A program made the position numbers and the translations under genes. 64,000 nucleotides of DNA from Pimelobacter simplex (GTDB taxonomy: Bacteria; Actinomycetota; Actinomycetes; Propionibacteriales; Nocardioidaceae): positions 1 to 64,000 of the forward strand of contig NZ_FOUK01000002.1 in the NCBI RefSeq assembly GCF_900114845.1, in the 5' to 3' direction. Shown here in pieces: positions 33,561 through 41,781 of this stretch. The number at the start of each line of letters is the position of its first letter. The stretch's first letter is position 1. The notes beneath the pieces were generated by a model that was not told where the DNA came from, did no database searches, and saw only the letters and a program-made list of their open reading frames with translations.

Positions 33561-33717
33561 ACGCGAGCTCTTGCCGACCATGGTGACATACGCAGGTGCG
33601 GGGCGGGATGTGGGTCCGGTCACTGGGACGGTGTACCGTCACCTCCCCCACCTCCGGTGATGGCCCGGCGCTGCCGACGAAAGGCGCCCTGACGATGGAG
33701 ATGTCTCTCCCCGCCCG

Positions 33718-34233
33718 ATGACGGCGACCAAGTCCCGTGCCCGCGACCTCCGCCGGCACCGGCGCTCCCGGACCCACTCCTGCTGGGGCCACCTGATCAT
33801 CGCCCCGCTGTGGGTGGCCTACGACGCCAACCTCGGCACCCTGCTGCGCACCTGCGACGCGGTCGGCGCCTGCCTCGCCGTACCGGCGACGGCGCACTAC
33901 CGCGCCGCGCTCGCCCAGGGCGACACGCTGCGACGCCGGCGGCCCTGCATCCACTGGACGCGGAGCAAGGCCGGGTGGATCGACGAGCAACGAGCCGCCG
34001 GCTGGCGGATCGTCGCGGTCGAGCTCGCCGAGGGGGCGACCCCCCTGCCTCGCCTGGCGCCGGCGCGCGAGCCGACCGTCGTCCTGCTCGGTCACGAGCA
34101 CCACGGCGTGCCGGACGAGATCGTCGAGGAGGTCGACGAGTGCGTCGAGATCCCGATGGTCGGCGTCGGCTCCAGCCTCAACGTCGCCGTCGCGGGAAGT
34201 CTCGTCCTCTACCGACTGGCCGGGCTCGCCTGA
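33718..34233 (+). CDS. SpoU/TrmH-family RNA methyltransferase
   Basis: 171 aa, compact SPOUT domain without the N-terminal extension: motif 1 YDANLGTLLRTCDAVGA, motif 2 VVLLGHEHHGVP, motif 3 IPMVGVGSSLNVAVAGSLVL, in the usual order for 2'-O-ribose methylation of tRNA or rRNA. It opens with a very basic stretch (residues 5-20, RARDLRRHRRSR) that may contact RNA. Divergent from the rib operon; no partner gene is evident. The target is unknown. Confidence 0.86.
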   Translation: MTATKSRARDLRRHRRSRTHSCWGHLIIAPLWVAYDANLGTLLRTCDAVGACLAVPATAHYRAALAQGDTLRRRRPCIHWTRSKAGWIDEQRAAGWRIVAVELAEGATPLPRLAPAREPTVVLLGHEHHGVPDEIVEEVDECVEIPMVGVGSSLNVAVAGSLVLYRLAGLA

Positions 34234-34268
34234 TGCCGGCGAGCGGCGTCGGGTCGTAGCGTGAGGCC

Positions 34269-34763
34269 ATGTCGTATCCCCCTCCCCTCTACGACGGCGA
34301 CGGCGAGATCTCGGCCTGGGTGCGCCCCGGCGACGCCGAGGCCGACCTCGTCTACCCCAACGGCAACCGGGTCCACTACCTCGCCCGCGGCGAGGCCACC
34401 GGCGGCCTGTTCGGGCTCTACCGCTGGGAGTTCTCCGAGGCGGTGAGCGGCCCGGGACCGCACTTCCACCGCAGCATCGCCGAGTCGTTCTACGTCCTCG
34501 ACGGCGAGGTCCGCATCCACACCGGCGAGGAGTGGGTGACCGCCCGGCCGGGCGACTTCCTGCACGTCCCGCCGGGTGGGGTGCACGGCTTCCGCAACGA
34601 GTCGGGGGCGCCGGCGTCGATGCTGCTGCACTTCGCTCCGGGCGCGCCGCGCGAGCCCTACTTCGAGGGGCTCGACCGGCTCGCGCGGGGCGAGCAGTGG
34701 ACGCCGGAGGAGTACGACGCCTTCATGCGCGAGCACGACAACGTCTGGGTCGAGGAGTCCTAG
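34269..34763 (+). CDS. cupin-domain protein
   Basis: 164 aa small beta-barrel protein. Cupin motif 1 is PGPHFHRSIAESFYVLDGEV (about 62-81, metal-ligand His/His/Glu) and motif 2 PGDFLHVPPGGVHGFRNESG (about 97-116, third His). Both are complete, so metal binding is likely. The enzyme activity, if any, is not predictable; related proteins act as dioxygenases, isomerases or small-molecule binders. It ends 3 nt before the convergent ltp2 gene and 36 nt after the methyltransferase, perhaps co-transcribed with it. Confidence 0.88.
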   Translation: MSYPPPLYDGDGEISAWVRPGDAEADLVYPNGNRVHYLARGEATGGLFGLYRWEFSEAVSGPGPHFHRSIAESFYVLDGEVRIHTGEEWVTARPGDFLHVPPGGVHGFRNESGAPASMLLHFAPGAPREPYFEGLDRLARGEQWTPEEYDAFMREHDNVWVEES

Positions 34764-34766
34764 CCC

Positions 34767-35939
34767 TCAGGCCGACAGGATCAGCCCGCTGGTCGGCACC
34801 CCCGTGCCAGCCGTGACCAGCACGTGCGCGGCATCGGCGACGGGGTTGACGGAGGTTCCGCGCACCTGGCGGACGCCCTCGGCGATGCCGTTCATGCCGT
34901 GGATGTAGGCCTCGCCGAGCTGCCCGCCGTGGGTGTTGATGGGGAGCCGGCCGCCGATCTCGATGGCGCCGTCCTTGACGAAGTCCTTCGCCTCGCCGCG
35001 GCCGCAGAAGCCGAGCTCCTCGAGCTGCATCAGCACGTAGGGGGTGAAGTGGTCGTAGAGGATCGCCATCGGCATGTCCGAGGGGGTGAGCCCGGACTGC
35101 TTCCACAGCTCGCGGCCGACCACGCCGATCTCGGGGATGCCGATGTCGTCGCGGTAGTACGACGTCATCACGAACTGGTCCTTGCCCGAGCCCTGGGCCG
35201 CCGCGGCGACGTACGCCGGCTTCTGGGCCAGGTCGCGCGCCCGCTCCGCCGAGACGATGACGAGCGCCACCGCCCCGTCGGACTCCTGGCAGCAGTCGAG
35301 CAGGTGCAGCGGGTCGGCGATCATCCGGGAGGCCTGGTGGTCCTCGAGCGTGATCGGCTTGCCGTAGAAGAAGGCGGCGGGGTTGGTCGCGGCGTGCCGG
35401 CGATCGGCGACCGCGACCCGGCCGAAGTCCTCGGACGTCGCGCCGTACTCGTGCATGTAGCGGCGGGCCTGCATGGCGACCGTGGCGGCCGGGGTGGACA
35501 GGCCGAGGGGGTAGGTCCACGCGTTGTCGAGGCCGTTGGTGTTGACCTGCGCGGCGGCCCACTTCGAGACCTGGCCGAAGCGGTCGCCGGAGCGCTCGTT
35601 GAAGCCGCGGTAGGCGACGACGACGTCGGCGACCCCCGTGGCGACAGCCATCGCGGCCTGCTGCACGGTCGCGCAGGCGGCGCCGCCGCCGTAGTTGATC
35701 CGGCTGAAGAAGCGCAGCTCGGGGATGCCGAGCTCGCGGGCGACCGCGATCTCGGACGACGTGTCCATCGTGAAGGTGACCAGGCCGTCGACGTCCTGGG
35801 GCGTCAGGCCGCAGTCGGCCAGTGCGTGCCGGACCGCCTCGACGGAGAGCTGGAGCTCGGAGCGACCGGACTCCTTGGAGAACTCGGTGGCGCCGATGCC
35901 CGCGATCGCGGCCTTGCCGGAGAGGGTGCGCTCGCTCAT
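34767..35939 (-). CDS. ltp2: steroid side-chain aldolase Ltp2 (thiolase-like)
   Basis: 390 aa. Thiolase-fold retro-aldolase that, in Mycobacterium and related genera, works with the DUF35 domain of ChsH2 to remove the last propionyl unit of the cholesterol side chain. N-terminus KAAIAGIGATEFSKESGRS and the core SRINYGGGAACATVQQAAMA, YRGFNERSGDRFG, PYVLMQLEELGFCGRGEAKD match Ltp2-like thiolases rather than degradative thiolases. It is last in the operon FadE28/29-ChsH2-ChsH1-Ltp2, the same order as Rv3544c-Rv3540c of M. tuberculosis. It overlaps the chsH1 stop by 4 nt. Function is inferred from family and context. Confidence 0.88.
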   Translation of the reverse strand: MSERTLSGKAAIAGIGATEFSKESGRSELQLSVEAVRHALADCGLTPQDVDGLVTFTMDTSSEIAVARELGIPELRFFSRINYGGGAACATVQQAAMAVATGVADVVVAYRGFNERSGDRFGQVSKWAAAQVNTNGLDNAWTYPLGLSTPAATVAMQARRYMHEYGATSEDFGRVAVADRRHAATNPAAFFYGKPITLEDHQASRMIADPLHLLDCCQESDGAVALVIVSAERARDLAQKPAYVAAAAQGSGKDQFVMTSYYRDDIGIPEIGVVGRELWKQSGLTPSDMPMAILYDHFTPYVLMQLEELGFCGRGEAKDFVKDGAIEIGGRLPINTHGGQLGEAYIHGMNGIAEGVRQVRGTSVNPVADAAHVLVTAGTGVPTSGLILSA

Positions 35940-36334
35940 GCCGCCACCGTCACGGTGCCGATGACGTGGTCGCCGAGCGAGACCGCGCCGACCACCTTGA
36001 TCGTGGCGACGCCGTCGTCGACCGCGGTCACCTCGCCGGTGAACGTGAACGTGTCGTAGGGGTACGCCGGGGCGCCCAGCCGGATCGCGATCCCGCGGAT
36101 CTGCACGTCCGGTCCGGCCCAGTCGGTGACGTAGCGCTCGCAGAGCGCCGTCGAGGTGAGGATGTTGACGAAGATGTCCTTCGAACCTGCGGCCTGCGCG
36201 ATGTCCCGGTCGTGGTGGACGTCCTGGAAGTCACGGGTCGCGATCGCCGTCGACACCACGAGGGTCGGGGTGATGGGCAGGCTCCACTCGGGAAGCCGGT
36301 CCCCCACGGTCAGCGTGGTCAGCGCGGTGCTCAT
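35936..36334 (-). CDS. chsH1: MaoC-type enoyl-CoA hydratase subunit ChsH1
   Basis: 132 aa single hot-dog domain. The hydratase signature FQDVHHDRDIAQAAGSKDIF carries the catalytic Asp/His pair of (R)-hydratases. In M. tuberculosis ChsH1 pairs with the MaoC domain of ChsH2 to hydrate the unsaturated C22 steroid-CoA; the matching partner is encoded just upstream (36717-37247). ATG 36334 overlaps the DUF35 gene stop by 4 nt; the longer frame upstream is its shadow. Length equals Rv3541c-type proteins (about 130 aa). Confidence 0.88.
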   Translation of the reverse strand: MSTALTTLTVGDRLPEWSLPITPTLVVSTAIATRDFQDVHHDRDIAQAAGSKDIFVNILTSTALCERYVTDWAGPDVQIRGIAIRLGAPAYPYDTFTFTGEVTAVDDGVATIKVVGAVSLGDHVIGTVTVAA

Positions 36335-36720
36335 CGGTCCACCTTCGTCCAGATCGGGAGGGTCAGGTCGTCGTCGATCTCGTTCCAGCCGACCTGCAGC
36401 CGGTCGCCGATCTCGACGGGCTCGGTCACCTCGGCCACCATCCGCACGCCCTCGTCGAGGTCGAGCAGCGCGATGACGAGGGGCAGCTCCTTGCCGGGCA
36501 CCTGCGGCGCGTGGTGCACGAGGTAGGAGAAGACCGTGCCGGTGCCCGCGGCGACCACGTAGCCGCGGTCGAACGCGCCGCAGTCCGGGCAGGCCGGACC
36601 GGGCGGGTGGCGCAGGACGCCGCACGCGTTGCACTTCTGGATGCGGAGCTCGCCCTCCTTCGTCCCCTCGAAGAAGTAGGCGTTGTCGCGGCTGACGACC
36701 GGGCGCACCGGGCCGCTCAC
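36331..36720 (-). CDS. DUF35 zinc-ribbon/OB-fold protein (C-terminal half of a split ChsH2)
   Basis: 129 aa. An N-terminal rubredoxin-like zinc ribbon (IQKCNACGVLRHPPGPACPD with CG following, four Cys) joins an OB fold (GTVFSYLVHHAPQVPGKEL). In M. tuberculosis ChsH2 this domain is fused to a MaoC domain and binds Ltp2 to activate the aldolase. Here it is a separate gene: its ATG (36720) overlaps the stop of the MaoC-domain gene by 4 nt. So the complex is likely ChsH1-ChsH2N plus DUF35-Ltp2, made from coupled genes. Confidence 0.86.
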   Translation of the reverse strand: MSGPVRPVVSRDNAYFFEGTKEGELRIQKCNACGVLRHPPGPACPDCGAFDRGYVVAAGTGTVFSYLVHHAPQVPGKELPLVIALLDLDEGVRMVAEVTEPVEIGDRLQVGWNEIDDDLTLPIWTKVDR

Positions 36721-37247
36721 GACTGCGCCTCCTTGCCCCGCGGGATGAACTTGAGGACCCGGAAGAGCATGGTCGCGACGCGCTCCTCGCCGACGTACCA
36801 GGTGTTGCGCGAGGTCACGAAGTAGCCGACGCCCATGCCGGTCGCCTTCGGGCCGACGACGGAGTCGAGCGCGGTGGTCACCCGCACCCGCTCCCCCACG
36901 GTCAGGTAGCGGTCGTAGGACTGCTCGCAGTTGGTGCCGAGGACGGCGGTGAAGCCGGCGTCGGTGAGCACCCGCATCATCGCGTGCAGGGGGTCCTTCT
37001 CGGACGGCTTGCCGCCGAGCCCGTACATCGTCCAGACCTGGGCCATCGACGGCGGCGCCTCGCCCGCCGTGAAGCGCGGGTTGTCGACGCCCATCGCCTC
37101 GAGCCAGTTGTTGATCGTGGGCTGGTTGACCTCGTCGCGCGCAGTGCGCTCGGCAGCCTCGCCCCAGCCCTGGATCCGCTCCGCCTCGGACATGAGGTGG
37201 GCGTGCAGGTCGGCCGGGACGAGCTCGGGAGCAGGTGCGGCGCTCAT
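36717..37247 (-). CDS. MaoC-like hydratase subunit (N-terminal half of a split ChsH2)
   Basis: 176 aa. A hot-dog domain preceded by an N-terminal helical stretch (ERIQGWGEAAERTARDEVNQ), then WLEAMGVDNPRFTAGEAPPS and the TNCEQSYDRYLTVGERVRVT core. The catalytic HxxD pattern of ChsH1 is not obvious, fitting the non-catalytic half of a heteromeric hydratase. Together with the 129-aa DUF35 protein next to it, the summed length (305 aa) equals a normal single ChsH2 (about 311 aa in M. tuberculosis). The ATG overlaps the dehydrogenase stop by 4 nt. Confidence 0.84.
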   Translation of the reverse strand: MSAAPAPELVPADLHAHLMSEAERIQGWGEAAERTARDEVNQPTINNWLEAMGVDNPRFTAGEAPPSMAQVWTMYGLGGKPSEKDPLHAMMRVLTDAGFTAVLGTNCEQSYDRYLTVGERVRVTTALDSVVGPKATGMGVGYFVTSRNTWYVGEERVATMLFRVLKFIPRGKEAQS

Positions 37248-39400
37248 CGCGGCACCCGCGGCAGGCCGAGGCCGAACATCGAGATCAGCTCGCGCTGCAC
37301 CTCCTGGACCCCGCCACCGAAGGTGAGGACGAGGTTCCGCTTGGCCTGCGCGTCGAGGTAGTCGAGCAACCTCCTGGTCTCCTCTTCTCCCGGGTCGCCG
37401 TGCCGGTGCACGAGCGCGATCAGGTCGGCGAGCAGGTGCTGGACCTGGTCGGCCGCGAACACCTTGGACGACGAGGCGTCGGCCACCTTGATCTCGCCCG
37501 AGGCAGCCGCGCGGGCGACCTCCCAGTTGAGCAGCTCGTTGATACGGAACACCGCGGTGGTCCTGCCGAGCACGTCCCGCACGTCGGGAGCGTCGCGGAG
37601 CCCGGCCGCGTCGGCCCAGCGCACGACCCGGTCGCGCAGGCCCTCGATCCGGCCGGCCGGTCCGAGCATGACCCGCTCGTGGTTGAGCTGGGTGGTGATC
37701 AGCCTCCACCCCTGGTTCTCCTCGCCGACGAGCATGTCGACCGGCACCCGCACGTCGTTGAAGTAGGTCGCGTTGACGTGGTGGGAGCCGTCGGCGGTGA
37801 TGATCGGCGTCCAGGAGTAGCCGGGGTCGGTCGTGTCGACGATGAGGATCGAGATCCCCTTGTGCTTGGGGGCGTCCGGGTCGGTGCGCACCGCGAGCCA
37901 GACGTAGTCGGCCTGGTGGCCGCCGGTGGTCCACAGCTTCTGGCCGTTGACGACGTAGTGGTCGCCGTCGCGCCTGGCGGTCGTGCGCAGGGACGCGAGG
38001 TCGGTGCCGGCGTCGGGCTCGGAGTAGCCGATCGCGAAGTGGACGTCGCCCTTGAGGATGCGCTCGAGGAACAGGTCCTTCTGCTTCTGCGTGCCGTACT
38101 TGATGAGCGTGGGACCGACGGTCTGCAGCGTCACCGCGGGCAGGTGGACGTCGGCGTACTGGGCCTCGTTGGCGAAGATCGTCTGCTCGATCTCGCCGAG
38201 CCCGTGGCCGCCGTACTCCTTCGGCCAGCCGACGCCCATCCAGCCGTCGGTGCCGAGCTGCCGGATCTGGGCCTGGTACGACGGGCCGTGCCGGTCGAAC
38301 GTCCCGTCGTCGGCGACGTCGGCCGGCGCGTCGTGCGCGAGGCGTGCGAAGTAGGCGCGCACTTCGGCCTTGAGCGCGCGCTGCGCCTCGGTCAGCTCGG
38401 GGTTCTTGGCGCCGGAGTCCTCGACCGGGACGTCGGCGGCGAGCGTGTCGAGCGCGTGGGCGAGGTCGGTCCCCCAGGTCGTGAACGCGACGAGCGGGTA
38501 GGTGATGTCGACGCCCATGCCGCCGTGCAGGTGGTGGCACGTGCGGAACGCGTAAGGGGCGACCTGGCTGACCCAGTAGCCCGCGACGGCGAGGTCGTCG
38601 GCGGCGGGGATGCCCTCGCTGACCCTCCAGACCGCGTTGTCGGCGGCGAGGTCGAGCGTGCGCGAGGTGACGTAGACGTCGGCCATCTGCAGGGACACGG
38701 CCTGGAACTCCGCCAGCGCGCGGCCGAACTGCCGGCGGCCCTTGACGTAGTCGGCGGTCAGGTCGCGGGCGCCGGCGAGCACACCGGCCGCGGTGACGGT
38801 GAGACCGGTGCGGGCCAGCGCGTCGAGGCGCTCGGCGGCCCCCTCGTCGAGGAGGTCGGCCGGCGCGCCGTCGAGGACGACGGTGTGCTGGGGGTTCGCG
38901 CTCGACGCGCTCGACGGCGCCAGGGTGACCCCGGGGCCGTGCGGGTCGACCAGCGCGACCACGGCGCGGCCCGTCGCCCCGTCGGTGGCGACGACGAGCA
39001 GGCGATGAGCCCGCTCGGCGTAGGTCACGGCGAGCTTGCGGCCGCTGAGCGTGCCGTCGGCGTACGTCGCCGAGCCATGCAGCGCGGGCGTGACGACGAC
39101 CTCGCCGGAGGCGATGCCGGGCAGCAGCTCCTTGCGCTGGGCGTCGGTGCCGTGGCCGGCCAGGGTGAGCGCGCCGCAGCACAGCGTCTCCCAGGCGGGC
39201 ACCTGCACCGCTCGTCGTCCGGCCTCGCGCAGGAGCACGGCGACGGCGTCGAGGCCGAGCCCCTCACCGCCGTGCTCCTCGGGAACGGGGAGCGACGTCA
39301 GGCCGGCCGCGGCCCAGGCGGACCACTCCCGGGCATCGGACTCGCGCTCGAGGACCTCGCCGACGACGGCGCGGACTGCGTTGATCGCCTCTGCATCCAC
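37244..39400 (-). CDS. fused acyl-CoA dehydrogenase: FadE28-like (ChsE1) plus FadE29-like (ChsE2)
   Basis: 718 aa, two acyl-CoA dehydrogenase units in one chain. Residues about 1-325 resemble FadE28/ChsE1; after a short linker (about 326-336) residues 337-718 match FadE29/ChsE2 closely (GWPKEYGGHGLGEIEQTIFA, HFAIGYSEPDAGTDLASLRT, ADGSHHVNATYFNDVRVPVD, C-terminal FGLGLPRVPR). In mycobacteria these are separate chains of an alpha2beta2 enzyme that desaturates the 3-carbon steroid side chain. The gene takes the exact operon position of fadE28-fadE29. GTG 39400 is preceded by a KstR operator; the TACAGT -10 overlapping it ends 7 nt before the GTG, so the mRNA may be leaderless. Confidence 0.88.
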   Translation of the reverse strand: MDAEAINAVRAVVGEVLERESDAREWSAWAAAGLTSLPVPEEHGGEGLGLDAVAVLLREAGRRAVQVPAWETLCCGALTLAGHGTDAQRKELLPGIASGEVVVTPALHGSATYADGTLSGRKLAVTYAERAHRLLVVATDGATGRAVVALVDPHGPGVTLAPSSASSANPQHTVVLDGAPADLLDEGAAERLDALARTGLTVTAAGVLAGARDLTADYVKGRRQFGRALAEFQAVSLQMADVYVTSRTLDLAADNAVWRVSEGIPAADDLAVAGYWVSQVAPYAFRTCHHLHGGMGVDITYPLVAFTTWGTDLAHALDTLAADVPVEDSGAKNPELTEAQRALKAEVRAYFARLAHDAPADVADDGTFDRHGPSYQAQIRQLGTDGWMGVGWPKEYGGHGLGEIEQTIFANEAQYADVHLPAVTLQTVGPTLIKYGTQKQKDLFLERILKGDVHFAIGYSEPDAGTDLASLRTTARRDGDHYVVNGQKLWTTGGHQADYVWLAVRTDPDAPKHKGISILIVDTTDPGYSWTPIITADGSHHVNATYFNDVRVPVDMLVGEENQGWRLITTQLNHERVMLGPAGRIEGLRDRVVRWADAAGLRDAPDVRDVLGRTTAVFRINELLNWEVARAAASGEIKVADASSSKVFAADQVQHLLADLIALVHRHGDPGEEETRRLLDYLDAQAKRNLVLTFGGGVQEVQRELISMFGLGLPRVPR

Positions 39401-39409
39401 GAGACAAAC

Positions 39410-39423
39410 TGTAACGTGTTCTA
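39410..39423. promoter_or_regulatory. KstR operator, between dehydrogenase fusion and hydrolase
   Basis: TGTAACGTGTTCTA matches the KstR consensus TNNAACNNGTTNNA at every fixed base. It lies 9 bp from the GTG of the ChsE fusion and 11 bp from the ATG of the divergent hydrolase gene, so both should be repressed by KstR. The same 14-mer recurs at 53802. Confidence 0.85.
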
Positions 39424-39434
39424 GTCTTGCGCGC

Positions 39435-40349
39435 ATGGCCGTGCTCCCACTGGACGTCGCCCGCCGGAGGGTGCACCTCCCCTCGACCCTCGTGCCCGAG
39501 GGCCGGCTGGTCGAGCTGCCGGGGCGCGGCACGACGTACGTGACCGACACGCCGGGGCCGGATCCCCACTCTCCCACGATCGTGCTGCTCCACGCGCTGG
39601 GCACGACCGGCCTGCTCACCTGGTTCCCCGCGATCGAGCCGCTGTCCCGGCGCTTCCGGGTGGTCACGCTCGACCAGCGCTGGCACGGCCGGGGCATCCA
39701 GAGCCCGGAGTTCTCCCTGGTCGACTGCGCGGACGACGTCGCGGCGCTCGCGGCGGTGCTGGGCCTCGACGAGGTCGTCGTCGGCGGCTACTCGATGGGC
39801 TCGATCGTGGCGCAGCGGGTGTGGCGCCAGCATCCGTCCCTGGTCTCCGGACTGGTCCTCGGCGCGACCACCGACCGCTTCCAGCTCACCCCGGCCGAGC
39901 GCGGGTTCTTCTTCGGGATGGGCACCTCGATGCTCGCGCTGCGCGGCGTGTCGCGCTCGCGGACGGCGCTGCGCGCGGCGCGCGCGGCCGCGCGAGGCGG
40001 CGGGCTCGAGCCGTCCGACATGCACGAGTGGGCGCTGCGGGAGTTCCGGTCCACCAGCCCCTGGGCGGTCGGTCAGGCGCTCGCCGCGCTCGGGCGGCAC
40101 CACTCGCGGCCCTGGCTCGGGCGGATCGACGTACCGACCGCGGTGGTGGTGATGATGCGCGACCGGGTGATCCCGACGTCGCGGCAGATCACCCTCGCCC
40201 GCTCGATCCCGGGCGCGACGATCCACGAGGTGGACGACGGGCACGCCGGCTGCGTGCTGGCGGCGGAGAAGTTCGTGCCGAAGATGGTCGAGGCGGCGGC
40301 GACCGTCAACGCGCGTCGGCGGGACTTCCCGCGGCGACCGCCTCGCTGA
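39435..40349 (+). CDS. alpha/beta-hydrolase
   Basis: 304 aa. Full catalytic triad visible: nucleophile Ser120 in VVVGGYSMGSIVAQ, Asp in VVVMMRDRVIPTSRQ, His in EVDDGHAGCVLAAE; oxyanion residues in VLLHALGTTG. It belongs to the broad esterase/lactonase/C-C hydrolase group. Being divergent from the ChsE fusion over a shared KstR operator, it probably acts in steroid or ester breakdown, for example freeing sterol from esters; that is inference. Its 3' end overlaps the convergent WS/DGAT gene by 44 nt. The C-terminus is Arg-rich (NARRRDFPRRPPR). ATG 39435 is the first start after the operator. Confidence 0.87.
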   Translation: MAVLPLDVARRRVHLPSTLVPEGRLVELPGRGTTYVTDTPGPDPHSPTIVLLHALGTTGLLTWFPAIEPLSRRFRVVTLDQRWHGRGIQSPEFSLVDCADDVAALAAVLGLDEVVVGGYSMGSIVAQRVWRQHPSLVSGLVLGATTDRFQLTPAERGFFFGMGTSMLALRGVSRSRTALRAARAAARGGGLEPSDMHEWALREFRSTSPWAVGQALAALGRHHSRPWLGRIDVPTAVVVMMRDRVIPTSRQITLARSIPGATIHEVDDGHAGCVLAAEKFVPKMVEAAATVNARRRDFPRRPPR

Positions 40350-41715
40350 GTCGCGCGAGCTCGTCGGGGAAGTGCCGCACGAGCGCGTCGGTGTCGGGCA
40401 TCGACTCGCGGCACGCGATCGCGCCCACGTGCATCTGCCCGGCGTTCGACATCACCGTGATGTTGAGCCCGGCGCCGTGGAAGACCGGCCCCAGCGGGCA
40501 GAGTGCGTCGATGCGCGCGCCCATGAAGTAGAGCGGGATCGGCGGCCCGGGCACGTTGGAGATGACCAGGTTGTGCACGACCGGGTGCCGCTCGGCCAGG
40601 CGCAGGTTGGCGTAGGCGCGCACCGCGAGGCCGAACGTGCGCGGCGCCGCGAACTCGGCCCAGTCCTGCAGCGCGTCGGCGCTGATCGCGTTGTGGTGCT
40701 CCTTGGCGTGCTGGTTGCGCTCGGCGAGCATGTGCAGCCGCTCCAGCGGGTCGGCCACGTCGGTGCCGAGCTTGGTGAACAGCGCGGAGACCTTGTTGGC
40801 GCCCGTCGAGCGGCGCGAGCTGTCGCGCACGCTGACCGGCACCGTGGCCAGCAGCGAGCTCTCGGGGAGCTCGTCGCGCTCGTCGAGGTAGGCGCGCAGT
40901 GCCCCGCCGGCGACGGCGAGGACGACGTCGTTGACCGTCGTCCCGGTCACCTTCTTGATCCGGCGGATCTCGTCGAGGTCGAGGTCGGCCATCGCGATCG
41001 AGCGGTGCGAGGTGATGGTGCCGTTGAACGACGTGCGCGGAGCGGAGAACGGCGCCGCCATCGCCGTCCCCCTGCGGGCGCGGCCGATGCTCTTGGTGAC
41101 CAGCTGCGCCGAGGGCTTGAGCACCTTGACGAGGGTGACCGGGCGCGCCGCCGTACCGATCACCGCGCGGCCGAGCAGCTCGCCGCGGCCGGGATCGCGC
41201 GGTGGCGCCGGGTGCTCGCTGACCATGGGCGCGGCGTCGGGCTCGACGGAGCACAGGTGCGAGACCAGGTTCGCGCCGGAGACGCCGTCGACCGTGGCGT
41301 GGTGCATCTTGGCGAAGACGACGACGCGGCCGTCGTCGTACCCCTCGATGACCCACATCTCCCACAGGGGGCGGGACCGGTCGAGCGGGAGGGAGGCCAG
41401 GTGGGCGCAGAGGTCCATCAGCTCGGGGTACCCGCCGGGCGTGGGCAGCGCGAGGCGGTGGACGTGGCGCTCGATGTCGAACGCCTTGTCCTGGACCCAC
41501 ACCGGGTGGTCGAGGCCGAGCGGCACCCCGCGCACCTTGCGGGTGAAGGCGGGCACGTCGCGGACCCGCAGGTCGATCTCGCGCTGGAGCCCCTCGAAGG
41601 AGTACGGCGCGGTCATCGTCGCCGGGTCGAGCACCATCACCGCGCACACGTGCATGAGCTGGGCCGGCGTCTCCAGGTAGAGGAAGCTCGCATCCAACCC
41701 GGACAGTCGGTCCAT
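40306..41715 (-). CDS. wax ester synthase / diacylglycerol O-acyltransferase (WS/DGAT, Tgs-like)
   Basis: 469 aa. Condensation-type acyltransferase using acyl-CoA to esterify diacylglycerol or long-chain alcohols, usually at the membrane/lipid-droplet surface. The catalytic HHxxxDG motif is HHATVDG at 138-144; N-terminal MDRLSGLDASFLYLETP and TTVNDVVLAVAGGALRAYLD are family hallmarks. It is next to and divergent from a LipC-like lipase, resembling the lipC-Rv0221 pairing in M. tuberculosis. A KstR-like site (41736-41749) lies 20 bp upstream. It may store sterol- or fatty acid-derived acyl units when steroid is used. Confidence 0.93.
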   Translation of the reverse strand: MDRLSGLDASFLYLETPAQLMHVCAVMVLDPATMTAPYSFEGLQREIDLRVRDVPAFTRKVRGVPLGLDHPVWVQDKAFDIERHVHRLALPTPGGYPELMDLCAHLASLPLDRSRPLWEMWVIEGYDDGRVVVFAKMHHATVDGVSGANLVSHLCSVEPDAAPMVSEHPAPPRDPGRGELLGRAVIGTAARPVTLVKVLKPSAQLVTKSIGRARRGTAMAAPFSAPRTSFNGTITSHRSIAMADLDLDEIRRIKKVTGTTVNDVVLAVAGGALRAYLDERDELPESSLLATVPVSVRDSSRRSTGANKVSALFTKLGTDVADPLERLHMLAERNQHAKEHHNAISADALQDWAEFAAPRTFGLAVRAYANLRLAERHPVVHNLVISNVPGPPIPLYFMGARIDALCPLGPVFHGAGLNITVMSNAGQMHVGAIACRESMPDTDALVRHFPDELARLSEAVAAGSPADAR

Positions 41716-41735
41716 CCCGTTACCCCCATGAGTCC

Positions 41736-41749
41736 TAGAACGTGTACCA
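41736..41749. promoter_or_regulatory. imperfect KstR-type operator
   Basis: TAGAACGTGTACCA matches TNNAACNNGTTNNA except GTA for GTT. It lies in the 66-bp divergent gap between the WS/DGAT and LipC-like genes, 20 bp and 32 bp from their starts. The mismatch may weaken binding; its location beside three exact sites in the island supports a real element. Confidence 0.55.
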
Positions 41750-41781
41750 GTTTGTCACAACGAGCCGGATATCCTCGGGTC

